DNA from: Blasia pusilla
Taxonomy: Eukaryota; Marchantiophyta; Marchantiopsida; Blasiales
DNA length: 64,000 bases
Reading direction: 5' to 3'
NCBI GenBank assembly: GCA_050084515.1
Contig: CM114272.1
Coordinates: 38,440,001-38,504,000 of the forward strand
Positions within the stretch are counted from its first letter, which is position 1, and the number at the start of each line of letters is the position of its first letter. The translations under genes and the position numbers were made by a program. Below the pieces are notes generated by a model. The model was not told the origin of the DNA. It saw only the letters and a list, made by a program, of their open reading frames with translations, and ran no database searches. Positions 12,245 through 22,619 of the stretch are shown here, piece after piece.

Positions 12245-14274
12245 ATGTCAACGTCTTCAGATTTCGCAATTTGTCATGGTTGCAAGATTGTGCAACTTGG
12301 AAGGCCATAAAGAAAGCATGCGCGTCGAGTGCATCTTCTATGGCACCATGATTTGTAAATGGGCATACAACTGCACACATTCCAGACGTGTGTCTCGGTC
12401 GAGTCGGCAGCTCTCTCGTGTCGACGCATACTTTTACTCTTCTTATCATGAAAGGGGGCACAGAAGTTCTGCATCTGATGAATTATCCTCGATTGGGACA
12501 TCGACTTCATTGCCAATGTGAACATGCCTTATCCGAGTGTCGACAGTCGAAACTGTCGTGATGTAGGTCTTGAAGAAACATCGTCATTTCTCATGTTCAC
12601 TGGATCTGCCTGTATACCACTGCAGGCTTTGTTCAGGAACTTTTTTACCTTCAATCCATTTGCTATTACGTTGATGTCGAGCGTCAACAAACAAGTGATT
12701 CAAATTTCGACGCTTTCAAGTTGGTGCTCTTTGCAGAGGCAGAAGTTTAGTGTCGGTAGGAGAAAAGAGCGATGGTCTATCCATACTTGATCACGAACGT
12801 CCAGCGCATTCGTTTCGGAATGCAACCATGCAAGGCCACCTGCATTCCGTGTATGGGCATTGTCACTATCTGCGTTGAGACGGCAGAGCAAAAGGTCTCA
12901 AAACAAGAGGGATGTGCAGAAATGAAGCTTTCCATGGTTGATGGGCTTCTGTCACGCTCGTAAAGTGGTATTATCCACCGTAATTCAAATTTAGTACAGG
13001 ACTTGCACACCAACGGATGAACACCAATCATTGAGTCACACTGCTCTACTTGGAATAATATCATCCATGGATTCGAATCACGGTGTAAAACTCACAGGTG
13101 TTGAATCTTTGACGTTGTCGCTTATGGAGAGTTGAAAATCATCCTTCCGCCGTAAAGAGTCGAAACATATGATATTTGAACTTCTAGACTGGGCACTGGA
13201 ACATGAAATCTATCACCCACTTACAACGCCGAGAGAACTGGAGAATCGTATTAATGAGGCAGTTCATCCCAAATTTGGCAACAATCGCGTCGCCTATCTC
13301 TGAAAATCGCAGGCACGCGCTCTCAAAATCACGAGAAAAGTATCCAATCTTCCAGTTCCGAGGTTTCCAAATGTACATATTGTACGCATCTCATCAAAAT
13401 ATCTCGGTAAACTGGCAACGTGTGGCGAGATCACTTTTTGGAATTCTGGAGAGTTGGAAAGACGATCATCCACCTCGTTCACGCACGTCCAGCAAGAACT
13501 CGGACATAAGAAATGTGAAATGCTTAAATCTTCATGATACAATTGAATAGGGGCAGTGGATGAGATTAGGCGTAAAATTCCTTGATGGGAATTGTGTAAG
13601 GAGTGTGTTGATAAAGGTGGACGCGGGGAACAAAACACACAGAAGGGCAGGGAACGGGCGCTAGTGGAGCTCTCCCCTGAAGGAAGATCGGCGCCACGTG
13701 GGCCGAAGCGGAGTCTCCCTCGTGTTTCACTCTTTCACTTTAACCGTCGAGAGTTAGAAAAAACCCTTGGATGAGAAAGTCAGAGAAACGAGAGAACATG
13801 TCTTAAACTATGGTGAGGAGCCGTTCGATCAAAATTTCAACCGCATAGATGTGTTGAAAAGTAGGGGCCCGGTAAGCTTAGTGATCCACACAGGACGTTA
13901 CCCTGATTGCTTATGCCTGAGGACGAGTTGTTCCGGTTCCTCGGCTTCCACGCACAACACCGACGGTGTCCGTGAAACGATCCCAGTTGGTATGATATTG
14001 ATCTCGAGCCAAATCCTATATGTAAGGAATATGGAACTATGTCTATGTGAGATGGGTTTGAAGCTATTCCGACGTGCAAGCGTTTAGTATTTTACCTGTC
14101 GGAGCCATTGGGTTACATTCTAATTTTCCTTAGAATTGATTAGCTTTTGGTGGAAGGAAATTCGAGAGAACCCCTTTAATTTAAATTGATAATTGTAATA
14201 ACCCATGACTAATGATTTAACTAGCACTCAAAATTTTTAAATGACCCTCCAAATCAAATTTGAACTTTATGGTT
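12245..14274. other. Promoter-side flank of the SMP/C2 gene, no recognised gene
   Basis: Several overlapping open frames occur on both strands (for example 12777-13064 minus and 13203-13550 plus), but none has recognisable motifs or coherent splice sites. The first few hundred bases presumably hold the minus-strand promoter. Confidence 0.35.
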
Positions 14275-14316
14275 ATCCTAGCCCTCTCAACCAATAAAGG
14301 TTGAGAGGGCTAGGAT
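14275..14316. repeat. Perfect 18-bp hairpin
   Basis: Arms atcctagccctctcaacc and ggttgagagggctaggat are exact reverse complements around a 6-nt loop (aataaa). The AT-rich surroundings and a nearby run of short TAATAATATAGATA-like sequence (also near 6090) suggest a MITE terminus or foldback. Confidence 0.8.
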
Positions 14317-15207
14317 CCTATTCATGGAGAGTGTCATGTGTAAGGAGGAGAGATATTTGAAAATTAAAAGGGCATTCTCTAATAATAATATAGATATAGA
14401 TGTCATTGGGATATCTTTCCTTGCTGAAGGTACCCCTTCACCATTTTCAAAGGATGGGGTGTTTCGAGTGCCAGAATGGAGATGTAGTCAATCACCAACG
14501 GTCAAAAAGCTACGGGCCTATGGCGCGCATGATGCATGTTGCATTTTTTCTTTGATGTCGCCCACATAGTGCAATGTGATTGAATCTTGATAGAGCCTGA
14601 ATTGAGAGCCTAAGCTCAAGAATCTAAATCGGCAAAACTATGAAACCCCTCAATCCCATTTTCTACCTGCTATGTGCACATTCTTGAGGCCGTTGGAAGA
14701 TTTCTTTTGGCCGATGTTTGAATAGGGCGTCTCAAAATAGGGCTATACAAACGAATGTCAAATTTTACGTCTCAATTTTGTCCTCTAGCTTGGGGTGCAT
14801 AGGAGGTGGATGCACATTCGGCAATATCGTGTGCTCTGGTAGATGTCTGGAAATATCCCATCATCTTCTCTTATGTGACTTACTTGACTGCCACACACGC
14901 TTAATCTACTCCTCCAACTCAATGCTGCCCTACTTAATTTGTTGTTGTATTCTTGATTGGCTGTGTGTAAGAGATCACCATTATGTGATGAATTTGTTGT
15001 TTCAAGAAAGATCAAAAGCTCTCATACAACTACATCTTCTTAGATTCTTGTATGCAACCTTAGTGTCGTGTGCTTACTCCCCTAAATGATGGTCTTGTGT
15101 TGCAAAAGCTTGCGTTCAGCAGGTCACGCTCTCCTTCATGATATATAGCCAAACACATCCATATTAGCCACATTTTGGATCAACCAACCTTATGTCTCCC
15201 GTGTCAT
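14317..15207. other. Intergenic, no feature recognised
   Basis: Short open frames only (for example 14718-15089 plus). Nothing beyond generic plant intergenic DNA was recognised. Confidence 0.35.
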
Positions 15208-15365
15208 TCGCATACATATCACTACTTAACATACATCACTGTCACACACACAAACATACAAGATACCATACTAATTCATGGCATCTAAACATTGAGACAA
15301 TCGAGTACCTAGATATCTTCAATTTAAATGAAGGATCTCTCAACAAGGTCTCTTAATATGCACGC

Positions 15366-15441
<76 letters not shown>

Positions 15442-16105
15442 AAACCAAACCCACTCTCCTAATGAGATCCTGGTTACTCATAAGGGAAGGAGGACCATAG
15501 CTATGCCGCCTCATACTAAGAGGTCAACAAAGAGAGAATGAGCTCCAAAACTCTCTCACCTTGGATATACCCCCTTCCCTCTCCCAAGCTCTCTCTATGG
15601 TAATCTATGATCGTAGGTCACTTCCTAGGCTCTTGACCTACTGTAGGGGATCAAGGGACACTTCCCAAAGTAGAAATTCAACTCTACTCAGAATGGTAAC
15701 TTACCTAAAATAATAAGTTTCTCTATATAGCTCCAAATGATCTGAAACAAAGGGGAAACTTGCTCCCTCATGTTAACAGTGGCCTCAACAGGTCATCCTT
15801 GGCCTCTTGAAGTTGTCCTACAATATCCTTGAAGGTAGGCTCTATCATAAACTCATCGATCTATCCTAATAGACGTGACAACTTTTGTGTACATACATAT
15901 CACTACACAACATACAACGTTGTTGCCGAATACATACATGAACACACAAGATACCATACTAACTCATGACATCTAAACATCAAGACGATCGAGTACCAAA
16001 ATATCTCCAATCGTCCCCTAGTTGGTGGGTAAGTTCCTCTACCTCTAGATAGCCATCTATCTCGACCTACCATGGCACACATCTCTAAGACATTATATGT
16101 GTCAC
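15208..16105 (-). mobile_element. Remnant 3' LTR of a Ty3/gypsy element, plus about 90 nt of internal DNA
   Basis: 15345-15890 is diverged from the LTR core at 52558-53085 (shared blocks such as caaaccaaacccactctcct and ggctcttgacct). Both are flanked by a 120-nt repeat at 15208-15335 and 15893-16010. After the LTR, gtcccctagttggtgg and the next 80 nt match the internal edge of the element at 53200. The remnant is cut at about 16105 by the next Ty3 element, giving a nested arrangement. Confidence 0.6.
15368..15440. repeat. (CT)n microsatellite, 73 nt
   Basis: Uninterrupted alternating C and T. It sits inside the LTR remnant where the homologous LTR at 52600 has only short ctctctct runs, so it expanded locally. 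Confidence 0.97.
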
Positions 16106-16444
16106 ATCTATCGTGCGCATACATATCGCTACACAACATACATCGCTCGTCACATATACACCACACAACACCGATCTTCCCCACACATGGGTCGATCCAC
16201 ACATGTACAAAAATAAACTCATACATATACATGGAGATCACACAACAAAAATAAAGAGTAGTAAAAACGGCACACCCGGCCTAAAACTCCACTCCTCAAT
16301 CTACATCGGCATATCGAGCCTCGTCCACCTTGTGCTATCAAGGAATCCGGACGCTAGCACCCTAGTCCTAGCTCACACACATACAAGGGAGGTGCTCCAA
16401 CGGCCCAACATGAGAAAGATGGCTTAGGAAAGCCATCTTCCTCT

Positions 16445-16473
16445 CTTATATAGGTTGGGAAGAGCCAAAAGGC
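16445..16473 (-). promoter_or_regulatory. LTR TATA box and adjacent hairpin, 3' LTR
   Basis: On the minus strand TATATAAG (16445-16452) follows a short palindrome, gaagagcc-aaaa-ggctcttc. A second palindrome, ggtaacct...aggttacc, lies at 16501-16524. The block recurs in the other LTR (TATA at 25516-25523) and, diverged, in the inverted copy near 26000-26070. It is a plausible U3 promoter; the start site is not determined. Confidence 0.55.
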
Positions 16474-16603
16474 TCTTCTCCTAAAAATAGCCCTTCCCTT
16501 GGTAACCTGCGCGCATAGGTTACCAGGGGCAGGTGACGTGGTCAACAAGTCACCCGGCTGTAAAAGACCTCTACATGAAAGTCGTCAGAAACGACGTTCC
16601 TGA

Positions 16604-16651
16604 CACAATGGACCTATCCTCAACCTCACTGTTGAGGATAGATCCATTGTG
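16604..16651. repeat. Hairpin unique to the 3' LTR of element 1
   Basis: cacaatggacctatcctcaac and gttgaggatagatccattgtg are 21-nt arms with one mismatch and a 6-nt loop. The 5' LTR has the left arm but reads ctcatccgacactctggg where the right arm should be. The right arm therefore looks like a local template-switch product. Confidence 0.7.
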
Positions 16652-16952
16652 GGACAAAGTTACACTCAAGATAGTCCGTTGGCTCCTACGCCCTATCCAC
16701 GATAGATCTCGGCCTATCGGCTACTCAGATGTGACAGTTGTCGTGCGCATACATATCGCTACACAACATACATTGCTCGTCACATCTACACCACACAACA
16801 CCGATCTTCCCCACACACGGGTCGATCCACACATGTAAAAAAATAAACTCATACATATACATGGAGATCACACAACCGTCCCCCTAGCTGGCAGTTGGAT
16901 CCCCCTAACTCCAGATAGAAAATATCACATCTCTCTGACATGACCTACTACC

Positions 16953-17375
16953 CTATACACATCTCGGACACATCCATCGTCCCGTGGGAACCACATCAAG
17001 AGGGGGGGTCATACATGACATATGCCACCCTCGAGAACAACCATCACATACCAACATGGTGGTTGCATCCCTCGCAGATCCGCACAACATACACCTCAAG
17101 CCTGCAGGTACCACTGCCAAGCTCGGATCCACCGTCCCATCTACGTTTGGAAGATGACATGGCGCACAATTGTGCACATGATCTTTCCAAACCATACCAT
17201 CCCATCCCTCCAACATGAGGACTCCGGTCGGTAATACCTCGCGCACACGTAGGATCGTGCGCCCTGCAGTGACATCTAGCGTCGTGGGTCGCCGCTTTGT
17301 AAATACACGTAATCTCGGGATGAAACCTCCTAATCCCGGACGATAACCTCCTCCACGAATGGTCGCGCACCTCAA
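16953..17375 (-). pseudogene. Integrase C-terminal region with PHD finger (element 1)
   Basis: The last 50 residues (about 16956-17096) form a C4HC3 PHD zinc finger: LRCMLC, then VCDGC, GWHMSC and WMCPRC, with spacing typical of the family. PHD fingers read histone H3 tails, so a targeting role for integration is a reasonable inference, as chromodomains serve chromoviruses. N-terminal to it is a conserved linker (TTLDVTAGRTILRVRE ... DHVHNCAPCHLPN) shared with the copies at 53386 and 62913, in the position of the GPY/F-type module of Ty3 integrases. Compared with those copies, the frame drifts for about 20 residues after GGGYRP and then returns, implying two compensating indels. Confidence 0.75.
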
Positions 17376-18370
17376 TGTATCTCTATCCGGGCAATAGCTA
17401 AGTTCTCAAAGGCCATAGGCATAACTCTACAAAAACTTCTGCCCTCTGAGAACATGCTTGCACCCACACATCTAGATCATCAAGATCTAACACCTCCGCC
17501 ATGTCACGTCGAATCTCTGCGGGTAAATCTGGCTCTCTCCCAAAGAGCAAAAAGTATGGTGAAAATGACGCCAAGGATGCTGCCGACTAAAGCGATAACC
17601 CATAGCCAACCATGGCAATCAGAGGTCCCACTCCCTCAATCGCCCCCGCTGCAAGCCATACTTGCGCAATCCTCTCTTCACCGCCTCGTACCACTCTCTC
17701 CGCCAATCCATCCGCCTCGGGATGATCCTCGGACGTGGTGCGGTGATCTATCAACGCTTTGATCACACAAGGCCTGAAACTCTCCCTCGAACTCGGTACC
17801 TGGTCGGTCAACACCTCCGCCGGTGCACCAAAGTGACTAAGCACACAATCTAGAAACGCATAAGCCGTGTTCCTCGCCGCTTTGTCCGGTAGTGCCACCA
17901 ACTCTATCCACTTGGAGAAATGCTCCACCATGACTAACACGCATTACCTATGATGACGCCCTATCAATGGCAAAGGTCCCCATAAAGTCTAAACTCCACC
18001 GATAACCTAAACCCATAATCGGAAAAGGATGTAATCTGAGTGGGAGCATTGAAGGATGCTTGCACTCTGTCACATACCATACATCCGCCACAAATCGTTG
18101 TACCAAGTATGCATGCGCGCCACTAATACTGAACCTGGAGTAAGTCGTAAATACGCTTTACTCGAAATGTCCTAACTCCTCATGGGCATGTCGCACTACA
18201 CGTGCTCGCTGCGAAGGATGAGGTACCACTCGTATCCTACCATCTCCCCATACCCGCAAAATGTGAGTCCCTCCCACCGAACCTCTTGGCTCTCAGAGGA
18301 TCCGATCCGCCCCTAGCACTCTTTACTACTTAATGATGCCGGTCGCAAGAAGTCCACAACCTCCACGTCG
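17376..18370 (-). pseudogene. Ty3 integrase core (element 1), broken
   Basis: Recognisable pieces include VMVEHFSKWIELVALPDKA, GAPAEVLTDQ (second catalytic Asp) and HPEADGLAERVV (catalytic Glu). The zinc-binding HHCC part (18060-18330) is mutated. Frameshifts occur after LTDQ and after the Glu block, where the copy at 63441-63662 stays open. It belongs between RNase H and the PHD module of element 1. Confidence 0.75.
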
Positions 18371-18473
18371 TCATGGATTTCACGACCACCGCCGCCTCCT
18401 CACTAACCTCCGAATCCAAAGACTCATCATCCAACCCCACCACCGAGTCATCACCTGTGGGTGACCGCCATAG

Positions 18474-18939
18474 TCAACCAACAAAGATAGGCGGATGCAT
18501 GCCAACCGGGCACCATCTCCTCATCACTCTCTCCGTGCCATCGAGCTCCGTGACGTCTCTCTGATTCGGACATGGGTTACGACTCAACCCATCCGCATCC
18601 TGGTTCAGCCAACCTGGCCTATGAACCACCTCAAACTCATACTCCTGTAGTAATAGAGCCCACCTAGAAAGCTTTCCCGTAAGCTTGTCGGACTCCATCA
18701 ACCACTTCAACGGCTGATGATCAGTGATAAGTGTGAAAGGGTTGCCAAATAAATAGCACCTAAAATGTGCCACGGCCCACACCGCAGCCAAGCACTCTCC
18801 TCGTAGGAGTCAGACTTGCCGCCTCTGCAATGTTGTTCGATCGACTCGCGTAAGCCACAACGAACTCCCTCTCCTCGTCATCCCTCTGAGTAAGCACTGC
18901 TCCTAGACCCAACATGCTCCACTCTGTATGTAACTGGAA
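18474..18939 (-). pseudogene. RNase H domain (element 1), broken
   Basis: FQLHTEWSMLGLGAVLTQ starts the domain; the homologue at 55364 has TDWS, so the first catalytic Asp is Glu here. AYASRSNN, ALNWxxxH-like WAVAHFRCYLFGNPF, TDHQPLKWLM and QDADGLSRNP complete the typical Ty3 RNase H with its terminal DxLSR motif. A frameshift near 18780 splits it. Confidence 0.85.
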
Positions 18940-20011
18940 TGGGCGACCCCTAACCGATCTCTGTAAAATGGGTGAGGACGTCAACCTGTCCTTGAGCTCC
19001 TGAAATGCTCGCTCCTGATCATCTCCCCACAACCACGCCTGATCAAGTCTCGTCAACAAGGTCAAAGACTTTGCGATCGCACTAAAACCCTTGACATACC
19101 GTCGATAGAAGTTCGCCAGTCCAAGAAATACTCGGACTCGACTCACATCTGTAGGGCGTGGAATCTGCGCAATAGCCTCTACCTTCGTCTGCTGAACGCC
19201 TAACCCACTCGGGTATATGGTGTGTCCCAAGCACTCAATCTGCTCCTGAAAGAATCTGCACTTGTTGGATGTAACTTCAGTCCATGTAACTGCAATCGCC
19301 GAAACACCTCCTCCAAGTGTCACTCATGCTCCTCAACCGTGGAACTGAAGATAAGAATATCATCTATGTAACATCGTACAAAATCCAAGCCAGCCAGAAT
19401 CCTATCCATGACTCTCTGAAACTCCGCAGGCGCGTTCTTCAACCCAAATGGTAAGAACCGCCACTGATACAAGCAATCTCTCCCGAACCGATCTATCACC
19501 CAGAATGTTGTCTTCTCCCTGCCCTCCAACCTGATAGGAAGCGATGATAGCCAAAGACGGAGATCTAAAGTCATGAAGATCTTTGCATGCCCTACCGCAT
19601 CAAAGATCTCCTCAGAGTAGGCATATGGCATACCGATCGACCTCGTCGTCGGTTGATAGGACGGTAATCTCCACACATCCGCCTATCCGTCCAATTGCCA
19701 TACATATCCTTCTTCGCCGGCATGACTGTGACAGATGCATACTCCCCATGTGACAACTCCACAAGTCCTGCCTCCAACAAGTCTTGACTCCTGCTCTGAA
19801 TCAAGGCTCGCTCCATATCAGAATACCTGTAGGGTCGACGAAAGATTGGCGTATCACTAGCCAACTCAATCTGTATCCCGGGACCCTTCAGCGTACCCAA
19901 GTCTCTCATACTGAAGGCAAAACAACTGACATGCCCTCTCAGAAACCTATGAACTCGCCGTAGCTCTCCTCCTATCAACTTGAGACCTATCACAGGCTCC
20001 CAAGTCTCCAT
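18940..20011 (-). pseudogene. Reverse transcriptase (element 1), broken
   Basis: The N-terminal part is FSMRDLGTLKGPGIQIELA and RMCGDYRPINR; the palm is WRFLPFGLKNAPAEFQRVMD with the catalytic YIDDI; the thumb/connection is VFLGLANFYRRYVKGFS. Frameshifts occur near 19640 and 19320. The same domain at 33366-33995 is less damaged. It synthesises cDNA from the element RNA in intact relatives. Confidence 0.88.
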
Positions 20012-20198
20012 CGTGACTTCACTCGTAGAGGACGCAACCTCCGGCTTTGGTTGCTATGTAGCAACCCTAGCCACCTCCGCAACAGCCACTCCACTTTGAC
20101 CTCCTACACCATGCTCCACATCCGAAAAATGAACATGTGCTACTCTAGCCGCCTTCGCACTCTCTGCTCGAACGACGTCCCAGGAAGTCCATGGGTGC
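20012..20198 (-). other. Spacer between methyltransferase and RT (element 1)
   Basis: Minus-strand frame is partly open but has no recognisable motif; it links the methyltransferase C-terminus to the RT N-terminus within pol. Confidence 0.4.
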
Positions 20199-21270
20199 CT
20201 ATCTCTCCTCGTCTCGCTTGACCAATGCAATCTTGACCACCTGAGGCAAAGTGGTCCAACTCGTGGGCGTGGACGGCATGGATGACACTCGCATCCGTCT
20301 CTGCTCAGCCATACCTAGGCTGACTATCCATGTGAGACAGTTGAGGTCCATCGCCTGCCCCAACACCTGTCTCTGTGATGCCTCAGTCATCCCTGGCACC
20401 GTCGGAGTACCGGTAGTGAACCCCATGGCGCGCTCGCGCTCATCTGCTGTAGGCTCCTCCAATACTCCGGTCACCTCATCCCAAATCATGCGTGGCCCTC
20501 CTTGACGAAAGGCATGGGATGCTGGGAAGCTCACCAACGTAGGTAAGGCTGCCCTCAACTCCCCCACCCTATTGGCCGTGGCCAACGGTGGTCTATCATC
20601 GCGTGTCACCACCTGAGATCGACGCCCTGAGTCCAATATAGCATCCACCGTGAGATGTGGTGCTCTTTGGACTCCACTGTAGGCTCGACTCAATACCTCT
20701 GATGGTATCAGGTTCGTCCACCACAGTCGTGGACGATGGGCATGTGACCCAACTCTCGCTGCATCGAACAACACAGTCGGTCCCAACCAGGACTTCACCT
20801 GATGTACACTCGTCATCACACGTGCACGAGTATCTCCCAACAACGGCACGTTCTCCAAAATGTACGTTGGAGAACATATCTGACTCTGCTGCAAGTGTCG
20901 TACTACTCGCAGTATCTCCCAAAACATCCTTGACCTGGGACCCTGCAATCCAAATCCTCGGCCAGCAGATGAATGACCCTAACATGGCCATCCAGCAATC
21001 ACCAAATGAATGGTGCCAACTCTATCCAGATCCTGCGCCCCCACCAAAGATATGTCGGCGGGTAGCGTATCTTTGGTATCCCCGCATCGCAGATACCGAC
21101 AACAACTCAGGATACCCTGGACCAATCTCGCCACTGGCGTAATGATACGCCATGGCGGTCTCATCTCTCTCCACATAAAGGTATCGATGCACTGTATGCC
21201 CGCCGCAATATGGCGCCAATCCGGTGCTTATCCCTCCGAAGAGATCTAACACCCTAACACCCTCCTTTGG
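20199..21270 (-). pseudogene. C5-cytosine DNA methyltransferase domain inside Ty3 pol (element 1)
   Basis: The conserved C5-methyltransferase motifs appear in order. Motif I is VRVLDLFGGISTGLA (SAM binding, near 21220-21258); motif II is YLYVERDETA; motif III region is PADISLVGAQDL; motif IV is IHLVIAGWPC (catalytic Cys) followed by GPRSRMFWEILRV. Motif VI is YILENVP; motif VIII is HAHRPRLWWTN; a target-recognition stretch follows; motif IX is PTADERERAMGF and motif X is RQVLGQAMDLNCLTWI. The reaction is transfer of methyl from SAM to cytosine C5 in DNA. GISTG in motif I recalls DNMT3-type enzymes, while the PCQ-type motif IV recalls dcm/DNMT1, so I do not assign a subfamily. Two breaks: a frameshift near 21080-21100 and an amber codon at 20979-20981, directly after the catalytic Cys where Gln is normal. 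A homologous piece occurs in element 2 at 34267-34808. Confidence 0.88.
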
Positions 21271-21876
21271 GCACTGCCACACAACAGGTGTGGTATCTAG
21301 TGGGGTCATCGTCTCCACTCCAAGAGCCCGATCGCCACGTGACTCTCGCTGCTCTGGAATAAAAACATGACTCCACGCCGCCTCACGAGGTCGCCGGCAC
21401 TCTCTCAGAGCTCTCGAGTCGCACCCCATAATGGTGAAGAGGCATTGCTAACATGGGAAGAGACACCCGCCATGGCCTATCTCTCCGTGGGACTATCCGC
21501 TACTGGGACATCCTCCGCATATGCGTTCCCCTCCAAAAACTCTCCTGGCAAGCTAACACTACTTGTGAAAGCCGCCAACGTGGTCCTGCACTCGCCTCGT
21601 GATCGACCATCTCGCCCCCCAAATCGCATGGGTAATCGACTCATCCGACCTTCACTTGACCGCCATCCTGGCCGATAAGCCGATCTCCTCCCGAAGTCAA
21701 GGATGAATCCTAGGGGATATAATAACACTCCCCACCAACACATCGCGACTCAACGGTGTCGTAATCGCACGCGTGCGCACCATAGCACTATCCGTCGATG
21801 CTCGGGCTGGACTCTCACAACAATCTCTGTCGAGTCATATATCGAGTGGGTGATACGCCTCAATCGAGGTCTATAT
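21271..21876 (-). other. Linker between protease and methyltransferase (element 1)
   Basis: Open frames on the minus strand (21271-21429 and 21477-21743) have no recognised domain. The stretch joins the protease-like region to methyltransferase motif I, consistent with one long pol reading frame now broken by stops. Confidence 0.4.
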
Positions 21877-22146
21877 CTAGAAGGGACAAGGCTCAATGTC
21901 GGCCTTCCGTAACCCCAACGCTAAACACGCCGCTTCCCTAACATCAAGGGTTGCGCCCCGAATCAAGTAGGACGCGCCGCGGGTGGTATATCTTGTCCCC
22001 TTCGGACTAACCAAGCGAAATACTCCAACTTGGTTATCCAAGAACACTACTCCAGGTGTCACCATCGCCGCTCTATGGCGGTCGAGTGGCATATCTACCA
22101 ACCGCCGCCGCCAGATGCCATGACTCGTGGGGAACGTCCCAAGCAC
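21877..22146 (-). pseudogene. Retropepsin-like protease region (element 1), degenerate
   Basis: SYLIRGATLDVREAACLALG followed by LRKADIEPCPF resembles the LIDSGA...LGL core of Ty3 aspartic proteases. The expected D-S/T-G active site reads R-G here, so it would be inactive. Position after gag and before the methyltransferase/RT fits. I rely on pattern resemblance only. Confidence 0.45.
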
Positions 22147-22619
22147 CGGCTCGAGGGCAAGTCCACCACCTCCTCAACTACCTCTCGAACAAGAAGCGTC
22201 ATCTCTCCACGCTCACACAACGTGGCGGCCAACCGAACACTCGGTGGTCCAACTCCCAACGCCGCCAACTTTAAGGCGGAAAATAGCGGAGTCTGACTCA
22301 CTCTAGTGGCCACCTCCAACACTATAGTCGACACTGACTCCACTCGATCCGGCATAGGAGTTGTCACTCCAACTCCTCGTGACGTCGACGTAGGTGCCTG
22401 GAATCAGAGGCACCGCTGGTCTTCGAAGCACCATCGATGGTGTGTGTAGTGCCTCCGACAATGTGAACGACTGTGGAACCCTGGCCTGCCGCCCATCGGT
22501 CCCCTCTGGTGGGTCAATCTCAACTCCACCTCTCGATGGCTCGGTGCCTCTCGCAGCACCCCAAGTCACCACTGCAGCTGCCTCAACCTGGGCTGCACTA
22601 CACATGAATCCCATATTGG
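22147..22619 (-). other. Gag-protease linker (element 1)
   Basis: Low-complexity, Pro/Ser/Val-rich minus-strand frames (22095-22367, 22303-22614), with no domain I can name. Confidence 0.4.

Larger units (their letters stand above)
16106..16876 (-). repeat. 3' LTR region of element 1 with flanking 140-nt duplication
   Basis: The LTR core 16251-16736 matches 25317-25796. A 140-nt unit (gcgcatacatatcgctacac ... gagatcacacaac) lies on both sides, at 16106-16250 and 16741-16876. The purine-rich strand ctagggggacgg just inside 16877 (minus strand) is a plausible polypurine tract. If the LTR is the whole 16106-16876 unit it would have TG..CA ends, but the 5' copy lacks the flanking duplication, so the true LTR limits are unsettled. 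Confidence 0.6.

Noticed and set aside
12777-13064. Minus-strand 95-codon frame as an upstream exon of the SMP/C2 gene
   Set aside because: No donor in matching phase was seen and the in-frame TGA before the ATG at 12244 makes an upstream exon unnecessary.
15368-15440. (CT)n tract as a promoter GAGA element
   Set aside because: It is a microsatellite expansion inside an LTR remnant with no gene nearby.
16953-17375. Stand-alone host PHD-finger gene
   Set aside because: The same finger follows integrase sequence in element 3, and the linker is shared with element 4, so it belongs to the retroelement.
20540-20620. ILDSG motif as a retroviral protease active site
   Set aside because: It lies between methyltransferase motifs VIII and IX and is DPG in element 2; the protease-like region is better placed at 21877-22146.
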